Origin: Hydrotalea flava
GTDB lineage: Bacteria; Bacteroidota; Bacteroidia; Chitinophagales; Chitinophagaceae
Assembly (NCBI RefSeq): GCF_001623405.1
Contig: NZ_LUHG01000041.1
Span: 62,001 to 126,000 of the forward strand
Direction of reading: 5' to 3'
Length of the DNA stretch: 64,000 nt
Below are positions 27,297-35,187 of the stretch, one piece after another. Each line of letters opens with the position of its first letter. Position 1 is the first letter of the stretch. The notes under the pieces were generated by a model, which was not told where the DNA came from, searched no databases, and was given only the letters and a program-made list of their open reading frames with translations. Made by a program: the position numbers and the translations under genes.

Positions 27297-28405
27297 ATTT
27301 TACAGTACCCTACCCTGTTACACATGGCGGGTTGTTTGACCTTTTTTACAAATTACCTGCTTTGCAACAACAGGAAGTCCAAATACATTTGCATTGTTTT
27401 TTATATAACAATATGCAACAGGATATTCTGAAGCAATTTTGCAACACGGTTCATTATTATCCACGCTTAACCGGGCATCAGGCACTATCTATGCAATTTC
27501 CATATATTGTTAGCAGCAGGGTAAATGAAGACTTGTTGCAAGCATTACTGCAAAATGATTACCCAATTTTAATGGAGGGCATTCACACTACTTATTTACT
27601 GAAGGATAAACGCTTTAATGCAAGAAAAAAATTTGTTCGCATTCATAACATCGAGCATTTGTATTATCGGGATCTAGCCAATGCCAGTCATTCCTACTTA
27701 AAAAAAATGTATTATTTAAGAGAGAGCCGACTTTTAAAAAAATATGAAGCTTCTATTGTAAATGAAGCCAATGCTTTTTGGGGTGTTACTCATCAGGATG
27801 TAAATTTTTTCAGAGAACAGTTTCATTGTACTACTATCGATTATCTACCGGTGTATTTACCCGATACATGGGTTGTTAAACCACTTTCAGCCATGGGTAG
27901 TTATTGCCTTTATCAAGGCGATCTCAGTGTTTCTATTAATGAACAGGCGGTATTGTGGTTATTAAAAAATGTTTTCAGTAAAATCAAAATTCCGTTTGTA
28001 ATAGCCGGCAAAAATCCATCTCAATTACTCCAATCAAAAATTTATCAATATACCCATTGCTGTCTGGTAAGTAATCCTACTGAAAAAGAAATGCAGGACA
28101 TGATTGCAAAAGCACATATTCATGTAATTTATGCTGAAAGTGATGCTGGCATTAAACTCAAATTACTCAATGCGCTTTTTAATGGCAGGCATTGTGTAGC
28201 TAACGCAACATGTGTAAAAGGAAGCGGACTGGAAACACTATGCCATATAGCTACAGATGCTTCAGATTTTTGTGAGGCTATTTCCAATTTATTCAATGCC
28301 CCATTTAAAGAAGATTGTAGCCAGATGCGAAAAAAAGTTTTGGAAAAAATGTTCAATAACACCCAAAACGCACAACAACAGGTAGCATGGATTTGGGGAA
28401 AATAA
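27272..28405 (+). CDS. Glycosyltransferase-like protein (GT-B fold)
   Basis: A 377-residue protein starting at TTG 27272 (or TTG 27284), inside the end of the preceding gene. The N-terminus LHIIDFTVPYPVTHGGLFDLFYKL matches the glycine-rich loop at the start of family 4-like glycosyltransferases that bind polysaccharide acceptors. The C-terminal half has YCLYQGDLSVSINEQAVLWLL, a weak FVIAGKNPS strand, and IKLKLLNALFNGRHCVAN in place of the usual donor-binding motif. The donor site is more divergent than in its neighbour. It is convergent with the CpsB-like gene, 3 bp away. Confidence 0.75.
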   Translation: MEKHLHIIDFTVPYPVTHGGLFDLFYKLPALQQQEVQIHLHCFLYNNMQQDILKQFCNTVHYYPRLTGHQALSMQFPYIVSSRVNEDLLQALLQNDYPILMEGIHTTYLLKDKRFNARKKFVRIHNIEHLYYRDLANASHSYLKKMYYLRESRLLKKYEASIVNEANAFWGVTHQDVNFFREQFHCTTIDYLPVYLPDTWVVKPLSAMGSYCLYQGDLSVSINEQAVLWLLKNVFSKIKIPFVIAGKNPSQLLQSKIYQYTHCCLVSNPTEKEMQDMIAKAHIHVIYAESDAGIKLKLLNALFNGRHCVANATCVKGSGLETLCHIATDASDFCEAISNLFNAPFKEDCSQMRKKVLEKMFNNTQNAQQQVAWIWGK

Positions 28406-28408
28406 GCA

Positions 28409-29143
28409 TTAAATAGTAGCATTTTTAAAATGCGGATACTGACTAAGCATTTTATAATAAGGGGTGGTACATAAATAATGTAACGCAGCCATGTGTTGTG
28501 CATGATGCAAATCAGTACCCAATAAATCTATTAATTGAGCGGTTAACAATTTTTCTGCTGTTTGCTTTACATGCTTACCATAGTATCCGGTTAGTGAAAG
28601 TGCATTTAACTGTAGCCAACAACCCTTTTCTTTCCATTGTTCATATTTATTCATTTGTTTATGATAATAATTGTATCGCTCAGGATGCGCCAAAACAGGT
28701 TGATAACCATCCAGAATTAATTGAAATACACATTGTTCCAGATAAGGGGATGGCGCTAAATAACTCATTTCAATTAAAATAAATTTTTTTTCGCCAAAAC
28801 AAAGAAATGGTTTCTTTTTTTCAACTGCTTCTACAAAATTTTCATCGGCCATGTATTCTGCTGCAGCTTCTACCTGCATAGCAATATTGTTTTCATTCAA
28901 TACACGCTTCACTTTCTCCAATGCAGGTAAAATGGTAGTTGGATTATTAGGATATATATTTCCTAAAATGTGAGGGGTACAAATTATTTTTTTATATCCC
29001 AACTGCTGCATTTGCTGCAGTAGTTCAATAGAATCGTTGATACTTTTTGCACCATCATCTACCCCCGGTAAAATATGATTGTGCAAATCAGTTTGCAGAA
29101 AAGAAAAATCGCCCAAAACCTTTTTTTTGAATATTGAAAACAT
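28409..29143 (-). CDS. CpsB/YwqE-type PHP tyrosine-protein phosphatase
   Basis: A 244-residue PHP-domain protein. Metal-binding motifs are visible: TDLHNHILPGVDDGAK near the N-terminus, ICTPHI, AHPERYNYY and the C-terminal LGTDLHHAQH. This pattern is that of CpsB/CapC/YwqE manganese-dependent phosphotyrosine phosphatases, which control capsule or exopolysaccharide export by dephosphorylating a Wzc-type kinase. No Wzc kinase is in the window. It is the last gene of the UpxY-headed minus operon. Confidence 0.88.
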   Translation of the reverse strand: MFSIFKKKVLGDFSFLQTDLHNHILPGVDDGAKSINDSIELLQQMQQLGYKKIICTPHILGNIYPNNPTTILPALEKVKRVLNENNIAMQVEAAAEYMADENFVEAVEKKKPFLCFGEKKFILIEMSYLAPSPYLEQCVFQLILDGYQPVLAHPERYNYYHKQMNKYEQWKEKGCWLQLNALSLTGYYGKHVKQTAEKLLTAQLIDLLGTDLHHAQHMAALHYLCTTPYYKMLSQYPHFKNATI

Positions 29144-29189
29144 AACAGCGTTGTAAAAAGAGAATAATAGCTTGATTGATCTTTCAAAT

Positions 29190-29654
29190 TTAAGTGATGT
29201 CTTTTAATTTCTTAGCAGGATTGCCTACATACACACCCGGGCGGGTGATAGATTTTGTTACCACTGCACCTGCACCGATTACTACGCCATCACAAATAGA
29301 TACCGGTAATATAGTGGCATTGCTGCCAATAACTACATGATTACCAATATTCGTTTTTTTCCATAAATTTTTATTGCCTTCTGCTGGCCGGCCATTTACA
29401 AAAACATCATTAATAAACATGACGCCATGCCCTATAAAACAATGATGACCTATTGTTACCATTTCGCAGATAAAACTATGCGATTGAATTTTTGTGCTGT
29501 GTTCTACTATTACATTTTGCTGAATTTCCACAAATGGCCCTATAAAACAATCATCCCCAATAAAACAATTGTATAAATTACAAGGCTCTACAATTTGAAC
29601 ATTTCTTCCAAACTGAACATTGCGAATGGCAACTTTTTTAGCAATAAATGGCAT
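29190..29654 (-). CDS. Hexapeptide-repeat acyltransferase (WbpD/WlbB-like)
   Basis: A 154-residue left-handed beta-helix protein with repeated hexads (NCFIGDDCFIGPFVEIQ, VTIGHHCFIGHGVMF, TNIGNHVVIGSNATIL, CDGVVIGAGAVVTK) and the usual end VYVGNPAKKLKDI. Such enzymes N-acetylate amino-sugar nucleotides. The adjacent Gfo/Idh oxidoreductase resembles WbpB/WlbA, and in the UDP-2,3-diacetamido sugar pathway the partner acetyltransferase is WbpD/WlbB, which is about this length. That assignment is inference from family and position. A catalytic His probably lies in the second repeat. The 187-bp gap to the next gene holds nothing I can assign. Confidence 0.8.
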   Translation of the reverse strand: MPFIAKKVAIRNVQFGRNVQIVEPCNLYNCFIGDDCFIGPFVEIQQNVIVEHSTKIQSHSFICEMVTIGHHCFIGHGVMFINDVFVNGRPAEGNKNLWKKTNIGNHVVIGSNATILPVSICDGVVIGAGAVVTKSITRPGVYVGNPAKKLKDIT

Positions 29655-29841
29655 ATATCTGTAAGTTTCTACTTGCTTTATAATTTTAAAGTTACTGTAA
29701 TGAAAATTAATGATAAGATACAGCTATAGCCTATTTTTTTATAAAAAGAAACACAATCAGGTATTTTATAAAGTTCATGCACCATCCTATTTTTAGCAAT
29801 CACCCCTTGAATAGTATAGCAATGCATTAAAAAGATTTGTT

Positions 29842-30864
29842 TTAAAAAGAATTATGCTGAATGGATTGGTGAATGCTTTCTATTAATGCAACTGTTTGCA
29901 TGGCTTCCTCATTTTGTATGATGGATGCTTTATTGTGCAGTAATATTTCTCTAAAATGGGCATACACTTTATCATGATTACGTATTGAACCCTGATAACT
30001 TCCATAGTCATTCGCTTCGGCAGATGTTTCAGTGCAGGCAATATCTCCATGCTTCAAGGTTTGGAATGCAATATTGTCTAAATATTTTCCACCAATTTTA
30101 ATAATACCGTTTTCTGCATTCAGTAATATGGAGCCCTCGGCATTTTGCTGAAAAGCATTAATACTGTAATGAATACTGCCCAGTGCACCATTGGCAAACT
30201 GCAACTGCGCAACACCGGTATCTTCAAACTCAATGATGTTTTGATGTGCCAGATTGGCTGCTGATGCGGCTACAACTTTCACATCACTACCCATAAACCA
30301 CAATAAAATATCAATAAAATGACTAAACTGTGTAAACAAAATTCCACCATCTAATTGTTTTGTTCCGCGCCATTTACTTTGCATATAATACGCCTCGTCC
30401 CGATGCCATAAACAATTTAAATGAACAGAATAAATTTTACCCAATAGTGCCTGTTCAATGGCATGTTTAACTGCTAACACAGGTGGATTAAAGCGGTTTT
30501 GCTTTACCACCATTAACAATTTTCCTGCCTTAGAAGCTGCATCAATCATTGCACGGCAATCCATAGCAGAAAGTGCCATCGGTTTTTCTACCAGTACATG
30601 AAACCCTGCATCTAAGCCCTGTATTGCCTGAGGAGCATGTAAAGCATTCGGCGTGCAGATTACCAATACTGCTGCATTTTTACATGCTGTAAGCAAATCA
30701 TTCAAACAACCGAATGCCTTACAATGATATTGTTCTGCGAGTTGTTTGGCTTTGCTTTCATCCACATCACAAACGCCTTCCAATTTACCAAACTGATGCA
30801 TCAGAGCAGCATGCCGAACACCAATATTTCCGCATCCAACCAAAATAAACTTTACAGATGTCAT
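29842..30864 (-). CDS. Gfo/Idh/MocA oxidoreductase, WbpB/WlbA-like
   Basis: A 340-residue NAD-dependent sugar oxidoreductase. The Rossmann domain begins FILVGCGNIGVRHAALM and contains VLVEKPMALS with the catalytic lysine. The C-terminal domain has NRFNPPVLAVKHAI, WRGTKQLDGGILFTQFSHFIDILLWFMG and the EGSILLNAENGIIKIGG segment, close to what I know of UDP-GlcNAcA 3-dehydrogenases (WbpB/WlbA). It would prepare a 3-keto UDP-sugar for amination during surface polysaccharide synthesis. The expected aminotransferase (WbpE type) is not in the window. It lies 9 bp after the KdsC-like gene. Confidence 0.83.
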   Translation of the reverse strand: MTSVKFILVGCGNIGVRHAALMHQFGKLEGVCDVDESKAKQLAEQYHCKAFGCLNDLLTACKNAAVLVICTPNALHAPQAIQGLDAGFHVLVEKPMALSAMDCRAMIDAASKAGKLLMVVKQNRFNPPVLAVKHAIEQALLGKIYSVHLNCLWHRDEAYYMQSKWRGTKQLDGGILFTQFSHFIDILLWFMGSDVKVVAASAANLAHQNIIEFEDTGVAQLQFANGALGSIHYSINAFQQNAEGSILLNAENGIIKIGGKYLDNIAFQTLKHGDIACTETSAEANDYGSYQGSIRNHDKVYAHFREILLHNKASIIQNEEAMQTVALIESIHQSIQHNSF

Positions 30865-30873
30865 GATAAAAAA

Positions 30874-31365
30874 TTAAGCGTCGATTAAACCCTGCTTAAA
30901 CAACATTTCTATGAATTCTCTTACAGCACCTTCACCTCCTTTTTTCTCGAGATGAATAATGCCTTTTATATTTTTAACCTGCTCGACTGCATTAGCGGGG
31001 CATGCTGCTACTCCTACTGCTTTCAAGAGTTCAATACAATTAATATCATCACCAACATAAGCAGTTTCTTTCATGGAAATACCTTCTTTTTCACATATTT
31101 CTAAAGCTGCATCTAATTTATTGCCGAAACCTCTACCCTGATAAACATAATCAATCTTTAATTTTGCGGCCCTGCGTTCTACAATTTTAGTTGCTTCGGT
31201 AGTAATAATGCCTGTTTTAACACCCGCCTTGGTTAACAAATTAAAACCCATCCCATCGTGGGTATTGAATTTTTTAAATTCATCGCCACTTTCAGTATAA
31301 TACATGCCGGCATCAGTCATTACTCCATCTACATCTGACAAAAACAACTTAATTTTTTTATACAT
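30874..31365 (-). CDS. kdsC: KdsC-type HAD phosphatase
   Basis: A 163-residue C0-type HAD hydrolase without a cap domain. Motif I is FLSDVDGVMTDAG (nucleophile D11, acid D13), the loop FKKFNTHDGMGF is typical of KdsC, motif II is GIITTEA, and motif IV is YVGDDINCIELLK. The size and motifs match 3-deoxy-D-manno-octulosonate-8-phosphate phosphatase, which makes Kdo for lipopolysaccharide. The related nonulosonate phosphatases are the alternative given the polysaccharide context. It sits 20 bp after the UpxY-type gene on the same strand. Confidence 0.85.
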   Translation of the reverse strand: MYKKIKLFLSDVDGVMTDAGMYYTESGDEFKKFNTHDGMGFNLLTKAGVKTGIITTEATKIVERRAAKLKIDYVYQGRGFGNKLDAALEICEKEGISMKETAYVGDDINCIELLKAVGVAACPANAVEQVKNIKGIIHLEKKGGEGAVREFIEMLFKQGLIDA

Positions 31366-31385
31366 AAAATATTTTTAATGCATTA

Positions 31386-31904
31386 TTATATGGGCAACAG
31401 GTATTCAATTGGAAATTCAACCACCAAAACCTGTCCAAGTGTATCTAACTGAACATATACTTTTTTCTTGCCGGTTCGTAATACTTCGCCTTCATTATCC
31501 ATAAAAACACCGCCTTTAATTTTTACCCTTGTTTTTTCTTTTAATGCCTGTATTCCGGTTACCTGAATGGTTGTTCCGGGCATCAATAAATATTGTTTGA
31601 TGATTTCTATTTCCTCATCTCTTATTATGGCAGGTTTGCCCAAATAATGAATAAAATTGATGATGCCATCTGTATCTAAAACAGCAATACGTTCCATTTC
31701 ATTAATCCTGACAAACACATAAGAGCGGAATAATGGCACTTCTATAATTTTTTTTCTATCCGACCATTGCCGTTCTACTTTCTGCACCGGGCACCAACTT
31801 TCAATTCCTTTCTGTAATAAAATATTATCTGATTTTTTTTCCCACCGGGGTTTAGTATACACTGCATACCATTTTCTTTCTCTGGATAACATAGTGCTTT
31901 GCAT
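31386..31904 (-). CDS. UpxY-family transcription antiterminator (NusG paralogue)
   Basis: A 172-residue NusG-like protein. The NGN domain (about 10-110) begins KWYAVYTKPRWEKK and contains LFRSYVFVRINE. A KOW-type barrel follows (about 118-170, ALKEKTRVKIKGGVFMDNEGEVL). UpxY/LoaP proteins are encoded first in Bacteroidota polysaccharide operons and let RNA polymerase read through the long operon. The position here, directly upstream of kdsC, the oxidoreductase, the acyltransferase and cpsB, fits that role. A second ATG at 31892 is a possible start. Confidence 0.88.
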   Translation of the reverse strand: MQSTMLSRERKWYAVYTKPRWEKKSDNILLQKGIESWCPVQKVERQWSDRKKIIEVPLFRSYVFVRINEMERIAVLDTDGIINFIHYLGKPAIIRDEEIEIIKQYLLMPGTTIQVTGIQALKEKTRVKIKGGVFMDNEGEVLRTGKKKVYVQLDTLGQVLVVEFPIEYLLPI

Positions 31905-31911
31905 TCAATTA

Positions 31912-31939
31912 CAAATGTAAGATTAGTTCTTTTTTCAAA
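31912..31939 (-). promoter_or_regulatory. Candidate promoter of the UpxY operon
   Basis: On the minus strand TTTG (31939-31936) and TACATTTG (31919-31912) resemble the Bacteroidota -33 and -7 boxes, but the spacing is 16 bp, shorter than the usual 19-21. The -7 box is only 8 bp from the ATG at 31904, which would favour the second start at 31892 or a nearly leaderless message. Confidence 0.4.
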
Positions 31940-31970
31940 CACTACTATCCAACAATTCCTTGAATGTTTT

Positions 31971-32006
31971 AAAAAGAAAGGGGCTGCTGTTGAATAGCAA
32001 CCCCCT
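31971..32006 (-). terminator. Intrinsic terminator after the Prc protease gene
   Basis: On the minus strand GGGGGTTGCT and AGCAGCCCC pair around a short loop, followed by a T-rich run (TTTCTTTTT). It lies 18 bp after the stop codon of the S41 gene and separates it from the UpxY operon. Confidence 0.75.
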
Positions 32007-32023
32007 AAATATTTTTTTGTGTT

Positions 32024-34186
32024 TTAATGTTGCTTCATGGCTGTTTGTGCCTTTCCGGCATCAATCATATCTGCAATTACTTTTGCTGACTGGTAGATGT
32101 ACATATCTTTTGTACGATCTTTTAACCACTCCTGGTATCTTTTCCCTTTGGCTGTATCGGAATTGTTGTAATACATATCCTTATCAGATGGAAGTACCTG
32201 CAAATCCATTGGCGCTTTTAATTTCAATAAATTATTGTCTTGTTCTGCAGTTGCAATAATTTGTTGCTGATCTTTTTTAAATACCTCATAATTCATCTCA
32301 ACCGGCGCATCTGTTTTTTGTGCCAGCCATTTTGTATTGTTATTGATTAAACTAAATATTTTATTGGCCTGGATAGCCTCATTTTCTTTTTGGATAAGCG
32401 CATTGCGGTCATAATTCTCCTGCCAGGTTTGAAAAGCAGCTTTTGCAATTTCATCCCATGGCAATGCAGATGGATTATCTTTTTCACGCATTTTCATATA
32501 ATCATACAAATCAGGGATGATTACATCGGGTGTAACACCTTTTAATTGTGTTGAGCCACCATTAATTCTGTAAAATTTCTGAAAAGTTAATTTCACTGCA
32601 CCATTTTCAGTTCTGCCCGAAAAATTATCCAATGGTTTACCCAACGGAACATTTTTTTGAACGGTACCTTTTCCATAAGAGCGGCTTCCAATAATAATAC
32701 CTCTTTTGTAATCCTGAATGGCTGCGGCAAAAATTTCGCTGGCAGAAGCACTTCCTTCATTAATCATAACAGCCAATGGGCCATCGTATAAAACGGAATT
32801 ATCTCTGTCAGTTAATACTGTTGAGCTGCCATCTTTATCCCGTACCTGAACAACAGGGCCTTGACCAATAAACAAACCCACCATTTGCACCACTTCATAC
32901 AAAGAACCACCGCCATTAAACCTTAAATCCATCACAATACCATCAACATGCTGGTCTTTTAATTTCTTTATTTCTTTGGCCACATCTTCCGAGCTACGAG
33001 CACCATTTGCACGTTCAAAATCTGCATAAAACTCCGGCAAATAAATATATCCTATTTTTTTTCCATTTTGATTGATAACTAAACTTCTGGCAAATGATTC
33101 ATCTAATACAACTTCACTTCTGATTAATGATACCACTTTAATACTCCCGTCCGGATGTTTCACAGTTAATCTTACTTCAGTTCCTTTATCGCCTCTAATT
33201 AATTTAACAGCATCTGTAACATCATAACCTGCAATATCAACCGGTTCTGCATTGCCCTGGCCAACCTTTAAAATAATATCATTGGCCATCAACTGACCGC
33301 TTTTCCAGGCTGCACCGCCATTTTGAATATTTACAATTTTAATATTTCCATCTGATTCTGTGAGCTGCGCACCAATGCCAAAAAACCGGTTGCTCATCAT
33401 TTCATCAAACTCTCTTTTTTCTATTGGGGGAAAATAATCAGTATGCGGATCCATCAGGTTGCAGATGGTGTTCAGAAATAAATTAAACCGTTCATCATCG
33501 TTAAATTTAACTTTAATACGCTCAAAAATTTTATTTTCAGTTCGCAACACACTTTGCCTGGCCTCGGCCTCCAACTGGTGGTCGGTTTTATTTTTAATAG
33601 AATCAACCACAGCTTTTTGGCGCTGGTTTTGCAAATCATAAAACCGGTTAAGCGTAATATATTTCAATTTTTTATACCATCTTTCTTTTTTATCAGCTTC
33701 ATTTCGGGGATAATCTAACTGATCTACATTGGTAATAATAGAATCCTGATTAGTAAAAGTGAATGGATGTGATAAAATTGACTTGTATAATTCTACAGTT
33801 TCAGCCACACGGGTATTATAAATGGCAGACACAGCTGGTACAAATGCAATGGGTGCACCATGAATTTCGTCATCAATGATGGTGGAATATTTTTTTAATG
33901 CTTCAATATCTTTTTGAAGAAAAATGCTTTTATCATCATCAGCCCACATATCAGTTAAATACTTATTAAATACTTTTACGGAGAATGAATCATTGATTTT
34001 TTGCGGACTGTAATGTTCCGTTTCTAACAGTTGCCCAATTGTTACTAATAATTTTTGCTTTTGATTAATAGTGAGGTCATTTTTTGCGCTTAATGTAGTA
34101 AATGCTACAAAAGAAGCACCGAATAAAACCAATAATGCTACTAATACTCCTTTAGGACTCTTCATAAATTTTATAAAATTTTGCAT
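32024..34186 (-). CDS. prc: Tail-specific (Prc-type) S41 protease
   Basis: From the ATG at 34186 (MQNFIKFMKSPKGVLVALLVLF) the protein has 720 residues; a TTG four codons upstream also opens the frame. It has an N-terminal membrane anchor, a TSP N-terminal domain (about 45-220), a PDZ domain (about 240-330), the S41 domain with catalytic serine in NEGSASASEIF and lysine in GSRSYGKGTVQ, and a C-terminal DUF3340-type region (about 560-680). This matches E. coli Prc in length and order, distinct from the shorter CtpA-type enzyme at 4069. It trims or degrades periplasmic proteins. Confidence 0.93.
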   Translation of the reverse strand: MQNFIKFMKSPKGVLVALLVLFGASFVAFTTLSAKNDLTINQKQKLLVTIGQLLETEHYSPQKINDSFSVKVFNKYLTDMWADDDKSIFLQKDIEALKKYSTIIDDEIHGAPIAFVPAVSAIYNTRVAETVELYKSILSHPFTFTNQDSIITNVDQLDYPRNEADKKERWYKKLKYITLNRFYDLQNQRQKAVVDSIKNKTDHQLEAEARQSVLRTENKIFERIKVKFNDDERFNLFLNTICNLMDPHTDYFPPIEKREFDEMMSNRFFGIGAQLTESDGNIKIVNIQNGGAAWKSGQLMANDIILKVGQGNAEPVDIAGYDVTDAVKLIRGDKGTEVRLTVKHPDGSIKVVSLIRSEVVLDESFARSLVINQNGKKIGYIYLPEFYADFERANGARSSEDVAKEIKKLKDQHVDGIVMDLRFNGGGSLYEVVQMVGLFIGQGPVVQVRDKDGSSTVLTDRDNSVLYDGPLAVMINEGSASASEIFAAAIQDYKRGIIIGSRSYGKGTVQKNVPLGKPLDNFSGRTENGAVKLTFQKFYRINGGSTQLKGVTPDVIIPDLYDYMKMREKDNPSALPWDEIAKAAFQTWQENYDRNALIQKENEAIQANKIFSLINNNTKWLAQKTDAPVEMNYEVFKKDQQQIIATAEQDNNLLKLKAPMDLQVLPSDKDMYYNNSDTAKGKRYQEWLKDRTKDMYIYQSAKVIADMIDAGKAQTAMKQH

Positions 34187-34289
34187 ATTAATCTTCAAAA
34201 ATAGGTGAATTACAACTGTGGTAAAAGTAACGTTTCCCTATTAACAAAGGTTTTGGAATCTAAAACTTTCCATGAAATAAAAAATGTGT

Positions 34290-34319
34290 TTTGTGAAATG
34301 CTGAATTATCTTATTTTTG
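34290..34319 (+). promoter_or_regulatory. Promoter of tRNA-His
   Basis: TTTG at 34290-34293 and TATTTTTG at 34312-34319 match the Bacteroidota -33 and -7 boxes with an 18-bp spacer, ending 14 bp before the tRNA. Confidence 0.6.
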
Positions 34320-34333
34320 CAGCCCAATAAAAC

Positions 34334-34408
34334 GGAGAGCGTAGCTCAGTTGGTTAGAGCGACAGTTTGTGGCACTGTAGGTCGTGGGTTCGAGACCCAT
34401 CGTTCTCC
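34334..34408 (+). tRNA. tRNA-His(GTG)
   Basis: A complete cloverleaf can be folded: acceptor stem GAGAGCG/CGTTCTC, D arm with AGTTGGTTA loop, anticodon stem ACAGT/ACTGT around TTGTGGC (anticodon GTG), and T arm GTGGG/CCCAT around TTCGAGA. The extra G before the acceptor stem opposite discriminator C is the tRNA-His identity element. The gene does not encode a full 3' CCA. Confidence 0.95.
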
Positions 34409-34409
34409 C

Positions 34410-34440
34410 AACCCTCCTTCCATGAAGGAGGGTTTTTATT
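34410..34440 (+). terminator. Intrinsic terminator after tRNA-His
   Basis: A perfect 11-bp stem AACCCTCCTTC/GAAGGAGGGTT with a 3-nt loop runs into a T-rich stretch, directly after the tRNA and before the DUF445 gene. Confidence 0.85.
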
Positions 34441-34454
34441 TTGAAAACAATACG

Positions 34455-35063
34455 ATGCATACCTGGTATTACCTGCTTCCTATCATTACTGCACTAACCG
34501 GTTGGTGTATTAATAGCATTTTATTAAAATATTTATTTAGACCTTACCAACTCAAAAAGGTACTTTTCTTTTCCATACAAGGCATTTTGCCTTCAAAAAA
34601 AGAAAAAATATGCGTTTTATTAGCCCAGCATATTATTGAACGATTACCCATAGAAAGCATTATAAAAAAAAGTACATCGAAAGAAAGTATTGAAAACATG
34701 ATGCCTTTGGCTGAAAGTGCCATTGATGAATTTTTAAGAAAAAAATTAGTGGAGAAAATGCCCATGCTGTTAATGTTTGTCAGCGACCGATTAATTAACG
34801 AATTGAAAAACATTTTTATTGATGAGCTAAACACCCTGCTGCCTGCCATGATAACGAAGTACATGCAACAGTTCAATCATAAAGAACAATTAACACAACT
34901 ATTGCAGGAATATTTCAAAAAGATGGACAACCAAACAATAGAAATGGCGATTCGTAAAAATACACCTGTTGTTGCAGTTTTTCAGTGGTGGGGAATGATA
35001 AGTGGTTTTTTGATCGGCTGTATCCAACTTTTGCTGCTTTATAGCATTTCATCGGTACATTAA
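34455..35063 (+). CDS. DUF445 family membrane protein
   Basis: A 202-residue protein from the ATG at 34455 (MHTWYYLLPIITALTGWCINSILLKYLF). The open frame extends back through tRNA-His, but that part is not protein-coding. A first transmembrane helix (about 4-24) is followed by PYQLKKVLFFSIQGILPSKKEKI, a DUF445 motif, then a helical region and a second transmembrane helix near the C-terminus (ISGFLIGCIQLLLLYSI). DUF445 proteins are membrane proteins of unknown function. It stands alone, separated from the tRNA by a terminator. Confidence 0.8.
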   Translation: MHTWYYLLPIITALTGWCINSILLKYLFRPYQLKKVLFFSIQGILPSKKEKICVLLAQHIIERLPIESIIKKSTSKESIENMMPLAESAIDEFLRKKLVEKMPMLLMFVSDRLINELKNIFIDELNTLLPAMITKYMQQFNHKEQLTQLLQEYFKKMDNQTIEMAIRKNTPVVAVFQWWGMISGFLIGCIQLLLLYSISSVH

Positions 35064-35187
35064 GGCTTTTCATCGGTAACTGTGTTGAACTTATTCCATT
35101 CAAAATTGTCTTATTACCGTTTATATATACTTAGCACATTTTATATAAAAACGTAATTGAAATTTGCAATTGAAATTTACAAACACC

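Noticed and set aside
29655-29841. 187-bp gap in the polysaccharide operon, checked for an ops/JUMPStart-type element or small gene.
   Set aside because: No GGCGGTAG-like motif, convincing promoter pair or coding frame was seen.
34317-34454. Open frame extending the DUF445 gene upstream through tRNA-His.
   Set aside because: This stretch is the tRNA and its terminator; the DUF445 homology and first membrane helix begin at the ATG at 34455.
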